From the NCBI GenBank assembly GCA_947579665.1, contig OX388350.1, forward strand, positions 32,087,393 to 32,151,392: a stretch of 64,000 nt of DNA, read 5' to 3'. Origin of the DNA: Sympetrum striolatum (Eukaryota; Arthropoda; Insecta; Odonata; Libellulidae). Shown piece after piece: positions 1 to 14,500 of the stretch (its first letter is position 1; every line of letters starts with the position of its first letter). Below the pieces are notes generated by a model, which saw nothing but the letters and a program-made list of their open reading frames with translations, had not been told where the DNA came from and did no database searches. The position numbers were made by a program, and so were the translations under genes.

Positions 1-1065
1 TGAAGCCCGATTCTTCAGGGAACAGTCGATAAACAAAGACCACAGAAAAACAAAAGTCTCTCTACTCTGATAACGGTTTAACAAGTGGAAAACTGCTTCA
101 CCTGCAACAATCCTAAATATTATAATATTGAAGGAATCACATGACCATTTCAGTAACCAGGATATATCTAGGGTTAATAGTATAAATGCAATATTGCCAA
201 TTAAATAACGAGTATTCAGGTATTCGATTTAAAGAATACCTACTTCAAAACAAGTAAAAATCCCGATGATAAAAAATCAGAGTGCAATAGTCCACTGAGG
301 TAAGCTTATCTATGCACACATTTCTTCGTTTGCGGGGTACCGCGGAAATCTCGCAGTAAATAATTTCTAATGTATAAACCTCCCCTGAGCTCATATCCAA
401 CTCAATTTAGCTCTGTTACTTAGCTAAGGCAGTCTAGTATTAAGCTATCACTGACCTATCACCTCAAGATCCTACCATGAAAGTAGAAAGGAATTATTTA
501 CTTTGTGAGATGATTCTATTATTAGAACTGATTTAATTAAGGGAGAGCAGTATCAAAGAAATCTTAACGATTCTAACATAGGGTAAATAAAAGCATTGAG
601 GACGGATTTGAATAATAGCTACGAAATAGAAACAAGCACCGTCTGCATTTATGGATATCATTTTCATCAATGTGAATCGCTTCAACTCAAGATAATACCA
701 ATTTCACTGTGACGGATATGACGAGACATCACTCAAGCCACAACAATACAATAACAACAACAATTTCCTTGCATAAAATTACGGATACACAATGAACATT
801 ACTATTCTCTATAATAAAACTGTAATGGATATTAAGAAGTTAGGTGCAGATGAATTAGGGAATACGAAAACACATACACATAATAAAGGCACTCGAACAT
901 ATCAAAATATAAAACACACGCAAAATATCACTTGTATTTAAACTTAAGTAGATACCGGGGGGACATTATAATATAAGGCGATCAATCTCACACGACCCAA
1001 ATCAGGTAAGATTTTTGAAGAGGCTTAGAGAAATACATGGTCAGAAAGAAGTAAATTTAGAATAC
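1..1065. other. AT-rich flank, no gene recognised
   Basis: No reading frame, RNA gene or repeat could be supported here. A small CpG-containing patch lies near 335-355. If the minus-strand exon at 1066-1140 is real, this stretch is the first intron of that divergent gene. Confidence 0.4.
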
Positions 1066-1140
1066 CTCGAGTGGCAGCTCTATCGGAGATCCCATATAAT
1101 CCGAATGAGTGCTGAGCTCCTTCGCTGCCTCACATTCCAT
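1066..1140 (-). CDS. possible first coding exon of a divergent gene
   Basis: On the minus strand an ATG at 1140-1138 opens 25 codons beginning MECEAAKELSTHSDY and ending ...IELPLE, followed directly by GAG|GTATTC, a passable splice donor at 1065-1064. Without splicing, the frame would stop two codons later (GTA TTC TAA), so the reading depends on that donor. The exon is richer in C and G and codes for an acidic, hydrophilic peptide unlike the surrounding AT-rich translations. It lies about 1 kb upstream of UTP4 in divergent orientation, an arrangement common for housekeeping genes with a shared promoter. I do not recognise the protein, and no further exon is visible before the window edge. 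It could also be a chance open stretch. Confidence 0.3.
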
Positions 1141-2142
1141 TGCGCTTTAGGCTGTGGTTCGCAATGAAGTGTTTCACCTCCCGTCTTCTGCGAGCTCTAG
1201 ACGAATGCTTGACGATCAGCTGATTGAGTTAAAATGACGCACTTCCTTCCATATGTGGCCAGAGCTGCCATCTTTGGAGGTGCAGTGATAGTAGATATCT
1301 CTTCTCAGCTGGCGCATGGTCAGAAGTGCAAATAAAGAATGTTTTATCGAGAGCAGAGACAAACGTAGTACATTATAGTACCCTCTCTAAATGACCAAAA
1401 ACGAAACTGATAAATTTGAAGTAGAAATTTACCGCGAAACTTTATATCCTACCCAAATAAAACAAAGATGGTTATGACACAAGCTAAACTTATATTAAAT
1501 TCCAGTGCTTTAGACAATACTATGATTTTCTAAGAATCATAAATATATCTCTTGAAAGATGCCTTAAATTTATAGCACTCGTGATTTGATTGTTGTAGGT
1601 TGCACCATATTTTTTCGAAAAAAATTCTTAGAATGTAAACATGAGACCAAGCTCTTCATATTTAGCTAATAAGTCTAATTATTAGCTGCTTCTTATAAAG
1701 TAGAAAGATGGTTTTCTTCCCAATAGAAAATAAAATCATTATAAGTAGAGTGCTTCCCCTAAAGCATGAAATAATTTCACGATCACCGCATTAATCTATC
1801 TTAAGAAAGAGCAACCTACCTGTTTTACAGTATTAGATAAATATGCGATATCACTTCACATTATAGAGAGCTAATCATTTAGAAATCCATAAGTAATAAG
1901 CTTCACTGTGAATTTTAAAATATCTATAGATGTTTTAAATCTTTAGCTTAGTAATATGAATGAAGCGTACCTTGTAATTTGAAGACAAATTTGAATCATG
2001 TTACACTGCCAAGAGTAAGTAATTCTGCGTCGGGCAATAGAGGCGCTGGCAATGTAGCAGTATTTCATTATTCTTGTGTTATTTCCCACATGGTTTCGAA
2101 GGGAGAATATAGGATACAAGTTTGAAAGTAAACATAAACGTC
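1141..2142. promoter_or_regulatory. presumed UTP4 5' region, possibly a bidirectional promoter
   Basis: This is the interval between the UTP4 start codon and the putative divergent exon. The 1141-1330 part is relatively GC- and CpG-rich for the neighbourhood, while the rest is AT-rich. No TATA box or initiator can be defended by eye. The promoter role is inferred only from the position between two divergent coding starts. Confidence 0.3.
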
Positions 2143-2246
2143 ATGGGGACTTGCAAGGTTCATAACGTGAGGTTTTATAATCTAGAACCACAGGCAATTA
2201 ATTGTATGGCTTATGACAAAGAAAGAAGAAAATTAGCACTATCTCG
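2143..2246 (+). CDS. UTP4: UTP4 exon 1 (residues 1-34 plus 2 nt)
   Basis: Starts at ATG and encodes the conserved VHNVRFYN opening and the first propeller strand, ending LALSR. The donor is TCTCG|GTGAGT. The split arginine codon CG|A is completed by exon 2. The 5' UTR limits are not visible. Confidence 0.9.
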
Positions 2247-5200
2247 GTGAGTATTTAATCAAATTTGCTTACCGGTAGGAATGTAAATATTAAAGAAATA
2301 TTTTTTAATGTTGTTGTCATCGTTTACTAAGGTGTTGTATCCACACAAAGCTCAAAGAATGCAATTTAAATGTTGGGTAATTCATAATAATATTCTTTTT
2401 AGAGCGGACAACTCGGTGGAAGTCTGGGATGTTACATTTACCCCACATATTGAATCAACTATACCGGGTCATCCTGAGGTATCCGTGGAATCACTTGTAT
2501 GGTGTAATGGTAGTTTATTTGGAGCTGGTTTACAAGGTTTGGTGAACGAATTCGATTTGAAGAATCTTTCTATAAAGGTAAAGAGCTTGTTTCTACATTT
2601 CTTTCTTCAGTGCATACTCATATAATTTCTAATAACTCTTATACTCTCTTCTTTGTCTTGTAGTCGTCACATCCAGTAACAGCTGGTGCTTGTTGGTGTA
2701 TAGATGTCGACAGAAACACAACTCGTATTGCTGTGAGTATTCTAAAACTTAAAATCTATGTAATTGAGAATATAAGTCATGCTTTCATAGAAAAATTCAA
2801 CCTTATCTGACCAACTTAACTCATTTACTGTCAAATATTTTACCGGAATGCTGTGCAACTTGAAACCGAAGCCGAATATATCTGATTCTGACGAATATTG
2901 TGCCGATAAACTGTACATTATAATATACTGTTATTTTCATCACTGCTTTCTTACAGTGAAGAAACGTTAACCTATCACAAGAATTATCTTTACGAAAGAA
3001 ATATAATACCTTATTTAGAATATTTTGAGGATCTTTATCCGAAAATTTCGCAGAAGTATTTAAAAATATTTTGTGTAAGTTCTATTTTTGCTTACTTAGC
3101 AATTTCCGCCGTATTTACATCCATGATGCATCGCGATTAAACGTACATACGATTTAAAGCTCACTCAATCCGGCTCTTGCATTAATCATCACTTTACAAA
3201 ACAAAATGATCAGTAAGGCTTAAATATCGATTATGAATATATATAAATATCGGCTTGTTAAAATGCAAGTAAAGATTACACTCAAAGTGCATTATAAATT
3301 TACATTATAATACCGAGCCAAATTGTGCATAACTACTACTCGAAATGCTGGTAAAATCTAATATTGGCTATATTGGTGTTTTTATTAGTTTATCTATTTG
3401 TTATCAGTTTTGAAGCCCGTCTGAAATGTATTTATTATTTGCGTCATGTATACATATATATTGTGTAGCTTATATTATTCTGGAAATCGTTGTTTGACTT
3501 TTGTTTTGCCATTTCTCAAACATATGTAAACTGCTGTTGAAACTTTTATTTTTTCAAGTATTTCATGTGCCTAAAAATCTTCCAGGAAGGTTAATTTCAT
3601 TTTTAAATAATATTCGTTGATATTTGCAAGGTTAAGCTATAATCAATTGGTGAATAACTGGCAGCTCTCCAAAGAATTCCTTCTGTTCCTCAGTTGAAAG
3701 TCATTTTCATTAAAAATCGTCCATATTCTATACATATTATTCGTATATCTGCCCATATTATTGATGAACTTACTTACAACTTGAGTTTGACCTGCAGAAA
3801 GATTGAAATACACAATTATGACTACCTAACTAAAAAGTAAGGAAAAATTTGAATTTGAGATATGGAAATTCTTTTTTTAATCCTTAGAAATAGGGTTAAG
3901 GTATTCCAGAAATCACTAAGGTTATCAATTTATAATTAATGTCAAACCCTATTTCGGCCAATAGTTTTAAATATTTATGAAATGAGCTCATGCTTCATTT
4001 AATTGTATTGAAATAAATGAGAATGTGACATGAAGTATAATATGATATCCTTAAGAATAATTTATTATTATATTTTGTTACCTATTTTGAGAAATATATA
4101 AAAGTTTGCACTTGTAAATTTTTATGTATAGATATGGCTTAGTGTTGCCTTAATGCTTATGAAAGTCATTTACCTTATAGGAGAAATATCATTTTTTATT
4201 TTTAGGCTGGCACAGAAGAAGGTTATATAAACATTCTTGCTCTAACAGAGGATGGTCTTACTTTAGAGAAGCTTTTGGACAAGCAGGAGGGTAAGTAGAA
4301 TTGTTATGTTGGATTCAATCTTCTTTTGACTTGAGACTGTCTCAGATTTTTTACTATTTTGTTTCAATTGAAACTCTTTAATTATTGAAAAGTTTTCACT
4401 CTGAGCCACTCTTGTTGATATGTGTGAATATTTCATAAATATTATAACTATAGAGCATCCTTTAGAATTAAAAAAAAATAGTGGACCATGGAAGTTTAAT
4501 TAATGATGGGCTTAATCCTGGATGTATTTTGGAGCATATCTTCTCCCACGATTTATGTGAATGAGATGGAAGTAAGAACCTAAACATGCAAATTTAGAGT
4601 GATTAAATGTTTAATATTTACTTATTACATATGCAACAGTTGCAGTAGAATTTGATTAAATAATTAATTATTGAGAATACAAATAAAATTTGCAGTACAT
4701 ATTAAATATATTTTTCACCTAATGTGAAATAATCAGTAGGTAGCATTACTCTTATTACAGCTGATTTATCTTAGAAATTACATTAACTACTTATTATTAC
4801 CTATTAAGTCCTCCATGAGAGATGATCATTGATTTTCTGCATTGTTTAGAAAACCAAGTCGAGTATATGGTTGAATTATAAATCATCAAAACAGTTATAA
4901 AAAATTTTCATGAATTCATCTACAATAGGAAGAAACTAACTTACAAAATTTAGCTATTGTTTTGTTAAATGTTCCTTGTGCATATAATGACTTCTTATTC
5001 CTTTTAAATTGTTATATTATATTCCTCTAATGCAAAGAATGATTACTGTCATAGTGTGAAAAACCACACTTCTATGCATTGTTGTGTGTTATTTTAAATT
5101 TTACCCAACAACAATAATAATATTATTTCAATTAGTTTTTGCATCTTTAACATTATTGCAATTACCTGAATTTCTAAGTTACTATTTATAAACGAAAAGT

Positions 5201-8200
5201 GAAAAAATAAATAAAGTTTGAGAAAATTCTGAATAGATGCAAGTCAAGATGGATTGAGAACATGAATAAGATGAAAGGGAATGTTTGATTATATTGTAAA
5301 ATTTACCTATGGTTGTAGTAAAACTTGGGAGAACAAAATTGAAGACCTAATAGTATGTACTTGGTCAAAGGAATAAAGGAGAAATGAATTCAAATTCATT
5401 ACCATGGTTTTGGTAAAAAGTTGTTGCCTGTGAAAATTACATTTAGTTTTCAATATTGGCTTCTGATTTCAGTTTGTTATTCAATAAAATTTTCAAGTCA
5501 ATGATCAAGGTTGATACTTAAAAGATATTTTAGGTCAACAAATTTTACTATCCAATAAATATATAATTAATGAATGTAAGTAAGATTTTCCACGTATGAC
5601 AGAAAATGTACTTTTCTAAGATTTGCCTGATATGCTTCCTATGTGTGAAATATTCACCACTATTCATTCATTCCTAGAAATTATTTCGACTTATATTACA
5701 GTAGGTCATATCTTGTTATGGATACTATACAAATTGGAAATCATTCAACATGAGATCCTAGGAATAATTTCTTTCAAACTTAGTGATTGTATCAAATCTA
5801 TCTCCAACAATTGTTCCATACACATGGATTAATTATTTCAAATTTTATTTTCAAAAAGGTCGCATTCTTTCCTTGGCTTGGGATTCATCTGGAAAGTTTA
5901 TAGCTAGCGGATCAATTGGAGCAGTTAGAGTGTGGAGTGTAGAAACAGGTCATGCTCTTCATCGGATGACCACAGGGAAACAAACTAATGCTCTAGATAC
6001 TTTGGTCTGGTGTGTTGCATTCACTGAAGACCTGACTGTAATATCTGGTGATTCGAGGTAAGCATTTGGTCATCTATTGGTTCATGGAACATGATTTCAA
6101 ATAATTGCAAAGTTTAACTTTCTTGACAATTTTTATTTATTACTAAATGTTATCATCATTGCAGAATGAGTGATTAATTTTGTGGGAATCACAGAATAAA
6201 TAAGGATTTATCCCGTTGAAAGCTATACCTCAATTCATATTACACACTCATTTACCAACCCATGAAAATGTGTAATATTAATTCTCTACTGTGATAAATG
6301 CCATTGAATAGCACGATCAATTGTAACTATTCTGTGCTTCTGATGATATTTTAAGTCCTTCATGGTAGTAGTTTAGAAAATTAAGAAATTCTTTTCAAAC
6401 ATTTGTAACATTTCCCTAGTTGGTAAAAATTTTAATTATCTCTTGATATTAGTGTTTAGCTTGAAGTGGTTTGTTATCAAGTACAATATGGTGTCATCAA
6501 TGCTCATAAATACCTTTGAAAATTCCAAGTAGCCATATTTTTGTGCAAATCCTACTATTTCAATGAGTTTCTTTTTGTTGAGGAATAGTTTAAATTAGTT
6601 AATTTATGATTTCAATTAATTCCAGGGAGGAATATTTTCAAGTTAATTAATTAATGTGATTCTGTTTTTTCTTGAAATCATCTTTTGAGTAAGACGCTTT
6701 GCTCCACAGAATTGGATGCCAATTTAATTTTCACATATTAGACTACTCAGTAATTTTTTATGATTCGCAGGTATTTTTGCTCATTTTTGTTTTTTATTTT
6801 GTAGGGGTAAATTGACCTTTTGGGATGGTAAATTAGGCTGCAGTATAAAGTCTTACCAAAGTCATAAAGCTGACATCTTGACGCTGTGCCTTTCAGAAGA
6901 TGGTAAATCAGTTTACTGTGCAGGTAAATTACTTTTGGTATTCCTTCTTACTATCTTCAATTGTTAATTGTGATTACAAATGTAGTTATTATTAATTCCT
7001 TGAAGCAAACTCTTATATTGATTCCATCCATTATATCAAGTACTTAATTAGTTGTATTAAAAAAATATGGATCATAATTATGAAAACCCAAACTTATTTT
7101 ATATCCTAAGTAGGAAAATATATAAGCACGTCCAAAAAATGATTTACAGCATTATTGACTGATAATTTATGAATTATTTTTACTTTATATTCGAAAAAAA
7201 ATATGAAAGTGAAAGTGTATGATATGTATATATTGGAAATCTGTTGCACAAATGCAATGAAACACTGTTAAAAGTAAAGTACATTCTCATTACAACAATA
7301 TATATTTGAAATGAATGATATAAAATTTCTGTGTTTTACTTTTACAATATAATTTTATACATGTGCACACTGTAAAAGGTATACATTATTTACCAGAAAT
7401 TATGGGATTTATTAGTTATTAACAGTTATTTATAGTAATGCTATTGAGTTAGATCACTAATTCACTGTGGCATTCCTTATTTCTTTTGTAGGTGTTGATC
7501 CTATCATTACAAACTTTGAGAAAATAAAAATGCAGAGTGGGTTTAAAGATAAAGAAGATGTTTTGGGAGAAAGGAATGATACAATTACAACTTGGGTGAG
7601 GTCATTCCAGAGAAGGCTTCATGATCATGATGTCAGGTCATTAGTTTCTGGAATAGGAAATCAACTGTTCTCTGGAGGTATTTATTTAAATTTATGGTTT
7701 TTGCAAATAATGGGAGTTTTCCTCCTTTTGCATAGTATTTCTGAGGTTACATTTTGTGTATTTATGAAAACTTAAATTTCATGGGCAAATCTCTGTCTGT
7801 CCCAGAGAGAGGTATTTTGAACTGATTAACCACAGATTACTCATTGATTGTGGAAGTTATGGACTTAATGACTTCTCAAAAATGTATTCTTTCGTCTGAA
7901 TTCATTACAATTCTCAGCTCTGGAGTCAGTTTATTTTTTAAGTGCAGCTTTTTATCTACTTTATTTTTCTTACGGATGCACTTAAGAAGTCATCAGTTTT
8001 TGGAAATGTGTTACTGAAATGGCTGGATAATCATTAACTGATTTTGATCAGTTGTAATTTTTAAGTTGTAAACTAATTCTAATGAAGTAATTTCTTATTT
8101 TAATTATGAATTTTATGTATATACACTCAAACTTTCTTTTATGTTCTATCTGTAATGATTTAATTTCAATACTTTCCTTTATTATGTTGTCTTGTTTATA

Positions 8201-8528
8201 TTGTTCTAAACTTTTTGAATTGACTGTTTCATTGATAAATCTATCCTTAAACAAGCTTCATTCAAAATGTTCTCTTGTAGTCATCAGTTCTCAGCTCTTC
8301 AGTACACAATTATCCATTATTCTCTCCACCAAAAATTCATATCCTTATCTCCTCCAACAGTTCATTTAACCGTTGCCTTCTGGTATTCATACCAAATAGC
8401 AGTGTATAGATTAAATAAATATCTTTCTCCTCAATTCAGTACCTTCAACTGTGCTTCCACTATTATTTTATTCTATTATCATTACTTGTGGATCTTATTC
8501 CAAAGGAACTCCTTCGCCAAATAAAGAG

Positions 8529-8563
<35 letters not shown>

Positions 8564-11500
8564 TTTTGGTCAATCATATATCTTTGATAACCTATTTAGC
8601 TAGTCTTTTTAATTTGTTTTTAGTTTAGTTTATAAGTTCTTATTCTTTCTCTACCATTCTCACCTAAGATATTTATCTCAATATATCACTAGATTTAAAG
8701 TCGGTAGTCTTCTTCTTCTTCTTCCCCTTTCAAGGTCGGGGAGGCTGCCTCAGCCCATCATCTTGTCTAAAGTTGGTAGTGAATATCTAAATTATCCTAA
8801 TTTTATACTGTTAAACTCTAAGAAATTGGAAATTTGTTAAGAAGTCGTTGCAAGATATTTTTGAAAAGTATGTTACAAAGAAATAAGAATAATTGGAATA
8901 AATTTACTATATATTTATAGTATATCTTAGACTTTAAGTTTTATAGCTATTTCTTATTTTATTAGTTATTCTATTATCTCTAAGAAGTCATTTTATGAAA
9001 CAAAAATTCAATGGAAAAAACTTAGTAGAGGAATCACCAGGTGTATATGACAAGGATTTGCTTGAATCTTTCAGGGATATTCCCTGCTCTAAATTATATA
9101 TACAAGTTCAAAGTTCACCTATGTTTATCCAACATCTGCAACTGAAACTCTGAGTTAGGCAACACTGCCATACACTTGCTTTACCCCCATAGATTGCAAA
9201 ACCTTCGTTGATATGCAGCATTGACCCTACCTTTTCATTTCATATGGGCCCCAATAAGAAATCCTCAGAAACATGTGAGATATTGAACCTATCTATCATT
9301 GGTTCAATCTTAGATAGGCACAAATTACAGATTTCTTTCCTTAAGAATCATTGTAAGAATTTTCAGATTTTGTTTTTAAGTACTACCTTAGATGGAAGAT
9401 AATCTAGCATCTAGATATTGTTAGTAGATGTTTGCACTTTAGTGAGATTAATGGCTAAGGTTTCTTTATGGCCTCGGCATTTTCCATATTTCTAATATGG
9501 CATATGGTTCAACACTAAGCTCATAAAAAATTCTCCCATAAGAATACATAATGGAGAACTTGAGATTTTTTAATAACAGTTTTCGATATGTTAAATTTTT
9601 GTTGTTTAGTATGAAAATTTTATATTATGTTTACTTATTAATACAACATTGATATTTCCAAAATAAATCTGGGGTCAACTCCAGGGTGCTATAAATTTTC
9701 TGTAATGATTTTTAATGAATTTTCTTTAATGCCTATGATTTATTGAAATCCATTATCTGTTGACAAAAATAATGAAAGAAATACTGGATGCCCTAACAGA
9801 AAATTTGGTGATCAGGCAGAAAATTTTGATAAATTAAATCTTTCTGCCGTGTATTGAATTTAAAAATATATTAGAAACAGGAATCATTCAGTAAAAAGTA
9901 ATAATTACACCCTCACAAAAAATAGTATGTTATTTTTCCTTTCCCATTGCTGTCTACAGTGATACCTGTATCTAGTTTAACCTATCACAACTGGGAAGGT
10001 AAACAATGTACACAATCGAATAACACAGACACAATCACAATTCCAAAACAAAAATGGACATTTAACACCATTGACAGGAAGATACTAAATGTATATCAAA
10101 TAGATACACCATAGAAAACCACAAATGAAAAATATTTTGCATTCTGCACATGAAAAACCTAAAATTGCTTTACCTTTTTGGTCATGTATAGGATGTTAGA
10201 GATCAGCTACAAATTGAAAATTCGCCATATTACTCTAAGAAGATTATAAACACATAATATACAAAGCAAGGGAATTGTTTACGTTATCCACTTACTCCAT
10301 TTTTCAATCACTAAGTATACATTGATACAAATAGATTAGATATCATGTTTTATTGGGAAGTTAATATTAAATGTATCTGCAACTTACTTACCAGGTTATT
10401 TATGTGCATTCAGTTGAATGGATAGACAGAAAGAAAATTTGAGTGACACACTACTATCAAACCCTTTTATTTTGCAAGAAAGTCTGTAAAAAATTAAGTT
10501 GATATACATAAAAATTGGTTGATACAGATGCTTAATCAAATTTAGAAAAACTTTCCTTGATACGCTCAATTCCTCAAAGCATATCATTCATACCTACAAA
10601 TGCTAATATCCCATAAAATTTCTTCCTCTTTATAAAATAATTATCACTAGTTTTTAACATTAGTTGTAAGTGGGCATAATTTTTCAATGCATTCTTATGG
10701 TTAATCACATGAGCTTGGACCCAACAACTCACCTTGATTGCCAATGGAGATGCGTTGTTTACAACCTCTAATTTATTATAACATATTAATGCATTAGGTC
10801 AAAATTTTTGCCATTTTGAATCGTAGATGACTTTCCCTGACCAAAATAAGAATCTTTATTAAATTACCCTTACTTTGATGTTTGATTTGAATTCCTACCT
10901 CTATTCTTTCTAATTTAAAATTTCTAATGAAATAAAGGCTGCAGCATAAAAATGAACTTTATGTGTATTTTGTAGGCAGACCCTTTCTCATATCTGGAGT
11001 CAAACTGAGAAACCTAGGGTAAAAATAAGTAGCCTGTGATCATTGTAGGGAACTCATTAAACTATGTTTAACATTTGAATATGGTGCAATGCTTAGTTCT
11101 CGAGATGATCTGGAACATAACGCACACGCACATCCATTTTTTTATACATTTATTAAGGGAAACGCCCAAACGAAAGTAAATAAAATGAAGAAAATTATTA
11201 CTGTCGTGAAATGCACTTTTTGATTTGAAATTATGAGAACTATGACAAAATAAAAGTTTGTAAAATTTCGCCATAGTAAACAACCAGTCCCCCTATTGAC
11301 CAAGGTGATTGTTGAATCCGATACATTCATTTTCCCATAAGAATACACTTTTTTAGTGAGATTTTAAGTCCATACCAAATTAATGGTAGGAACTTATGTC
11401 AGAATTCATGAAGAGGCAATTTACTGAGATTTCAGCGATTGTGATCTACAATATTTAAATAGCAGGAACAAAATTACGGCCATTTTGGAGTTTTTCTTTA

Positions 11501-14500
11501 TCAAACTGATTTACAAAAAGACATTTATACGTTCGTTTGTGGTGATTAAGATGACGAAGAAATTTTACATCGAGGAAGGGGAATATTTTTGAGAGACAGA
11601 ATTTTAATGCAAACAAGGCTTTAAAGCTGCGGGTTTATATAATTCTAACAAATTGCGCAGTGTTCAAAGAAATCGAGTATGTAATTTTATGGAATTTTGC
11701 TTTTATTCTTAGGTTAAAAGTCCATCTTGATTAGTATTAAAAACATTTTTTAAATATATTATTTCATCTGTATTTAAATGTTGCATGTATTAAGAAATTG
11801 GAATTAAAACCTGTCATGCATGACAGGGGAGTTTACTAGTTATATATATATTTGAAGAACGCATTAAATTCAGGTCCAAGATTACAATATAAATGCACTC
11901 AATCTCACACACTGTCTCTTTTTTGTCATGTTTTGTTTGTGTGTAAAATAGTAAATCTTTTTAAATGTTTACTAAATAGCAAACTCAACTCAAAACACAA
12001 GTAACTTTATTATGAAATGGTATGGCATGTTATGGTGAATACAATTTATCATGATACCATGCAGGATTGCCCCAACATTAATGAGAGATATTTGTTTTAC
12101 TTTTGTGCAGTGATGTTGATTATGTTGTTTTATACTTCACAGGTATAGATGGCTACTTAGGAATCAGTAGCTATCCACCAAAAACGTTGACCAAGTATCC
12201 ACCAGTACCTCAGGTAGGTTTAACTTCATATTTTGAAAATATATATATATATTTGAAGGATAGTAATACTTTCAAACTATAGTTCTTCTCCCTGGTTGTA
12301 ATACATTTTCACTGGAAGTGCCTTATGTGAGAGAGTACTATTTTGTTCCATCTGTTGAAGGAAAAGTTCTAATATATATAAAGGTCAATAATCCATCTAA
12401 TTAAGTAAAAATATGCCTATATTTTAAGAACTATAGTATTTTGATTTTTGATGATATGATGACTTCAGAAATGATTTTCATCTTTTGTGGGCTTTTTCCC
12501 ACTGTGGTTTTTTCTCTTTCAAAATTCAGTTGTGGAAATTTTTCTACTTCTTACCTTTTGTTTTAGTTCTCTCACTTTCAGTCTTTTTTATATATTTATA
12601 CTATAAGTACTAATGTATAAATGATGTATGAGTTCAAGTGGAAGGGGATTCCTCTTGAGGGCCTTGCCCAATAAAGGGTTAATAATAATGAAGCATACTG
12701 TCTTATGAGTTCTCCGTGGTAAGGATAAATATTATTGAATTTTAGGGTGAAGAAGGCTATTGAATGGTTATTGTAAATTGCTAAATTATTAATTCAGTTC
12801 AGGATAGATTTTGTCTCAATTTGCAACCAATGATCTTTAGCATCAGTGTAATCACATGGCATATAATTCAGATATCCAAATGCCGAAAAGCAAAAGGTTC
12901 ACTTTGCTTATCAATTTGTGATATTTTTGGGTGATTTTTCTACATAAAGACAGAAATGTTAATTTTAGAATTGTTTTGTTATTTTTATAAGTTATTTCAC
13001 TGATGTGGTTTTTAGGGATAAAAATGTGAGAGAGTCTCTATTTCTTGTGAATAATGGAATAGTAGAATTATCAACTTCTTTCCAGTTCATTTAAGGAACA
13101 CTAAATTACTAAATCACTAAATTTTCTGTTTGTCCATATTGAATTACTAAAATAAATTTAATATATGAACAATGTTGTTGATGTCTGAGAGATTCAGAAA
13201 TAGATTGTCTGGAAATACATGTCAATGTCAACAAAAATGCTGCAATCCATTATGTAAGTTCATACATTTTTGGTTATATGTGAAAAACCAAAAACCAATC
13301 TTGCTAAAATTTTGAGCTATAACTATCAGAAAAGAAAGCAATCGTTTAATAATAATGTATTGGTTATAATTTTCTTGGTGAGAAACGGGTAGTGGGCAGC
13401 ATTAACTCATTTGTAAAGTAGTCACAATTTTATTGCATTATTAAATTGAATGTTGAGAATTTATTTGTATGAACCTTACATAGATTCATTCCATCTATTT
13501 TTAAGGCTCAGTTAAAACCTATTGTTGGAATTTTTTTAAAGTAACATTTGTCTAGCAGTTTTATATAAAGTCTCCATTCGTGGAAGTAATTATTATTATT
13601 TTATTAACCATATATAATGGCTCTAATTACATATTTTGAATCAAGTAGTCAGTTTTTGGCACATGCTAATAAATGTCCTTAATTTCTTTTCCAGAGTAAA
13701 TGTGTCACTCTAGCTCGAAAAGCAAGGTGTGCACTTTTCCGCTTCCCTGATAAACTTGAACTATGGAGGTTGGGATCAACCAGCAGTATCTCTCAGGATG
13801 ATGAGAATTCTAGTAACATAATGCGATCTACTGGCCATCCCTTGCCACTTCTGGATAGTCCTTCCAAAGCAGTTGAGTTGCTAAGCAAGGATGCTGAACC
13901 AATCATGGAATGTGCAGTATCTGATGACACTCACTGGATTGCATTCTCAACTCCATACCACTTTCGTATATTTCACCTGACATTGGTAAGTTCATGTTCA
14001 ATTGAGTTTCATCTGAAAATTTGGCCTGTTATTTTAGAGAAAACTAAAGAATTTCTATGAGAGTTGGATAGTGACCTCGAAGGTATAACCTCATGGATTA
14101 TATTTATTACGAGTAAAATGTTGCTTGCATTCTGCAAGCATGTTCATAACACAAATTTCAAGTCGACATCATATCAAGAGGGTCCTCAAAAGTAGAAAAA
14201 GTATTGAAAATATTCTTAAAATTCACTGCAATTTATCTGCCTGGCATCGAACCTGGGTCTTCCTGGTGATACTTACTATGCAGAACAACAAAAGATCACT
14301 GTCTCTATCTATGTGTGAAAACTCAAGCAGCAATATTGGCTGCAACTGCCTCAAACGACATCCTACTTTTCCCTTATATTCCTAGTTTGAGAAATTTTAA
14401 GGTGCTCTGGCATTGAACCCAAGAACAGTACGGTCTTATCTAAATTTTTTTCTTAAACCGGTTCTTAATATACATCTTCTAGCAAAGCAAGAACTTCCTA

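Larger units (their letters stand above)
7678..12142 (+). other. UTP4 intron 7, repeat-rich
   Basis: This 4.46-kb intron contains a LINE 3' end (8100-8566), a tiny LINE stub with target duplication (8696-8780) and a Helitron-type element (about 11085-11839). The stretch 8781-11080 is AT-rich and I see nothing definable in it. Confidence 0.7.

Noticed and set aside
8532..8563. (TTA)n microsatellite as an independent feature
   Set aside because: Better explained as the 3' tail of the LINE copy ending there.
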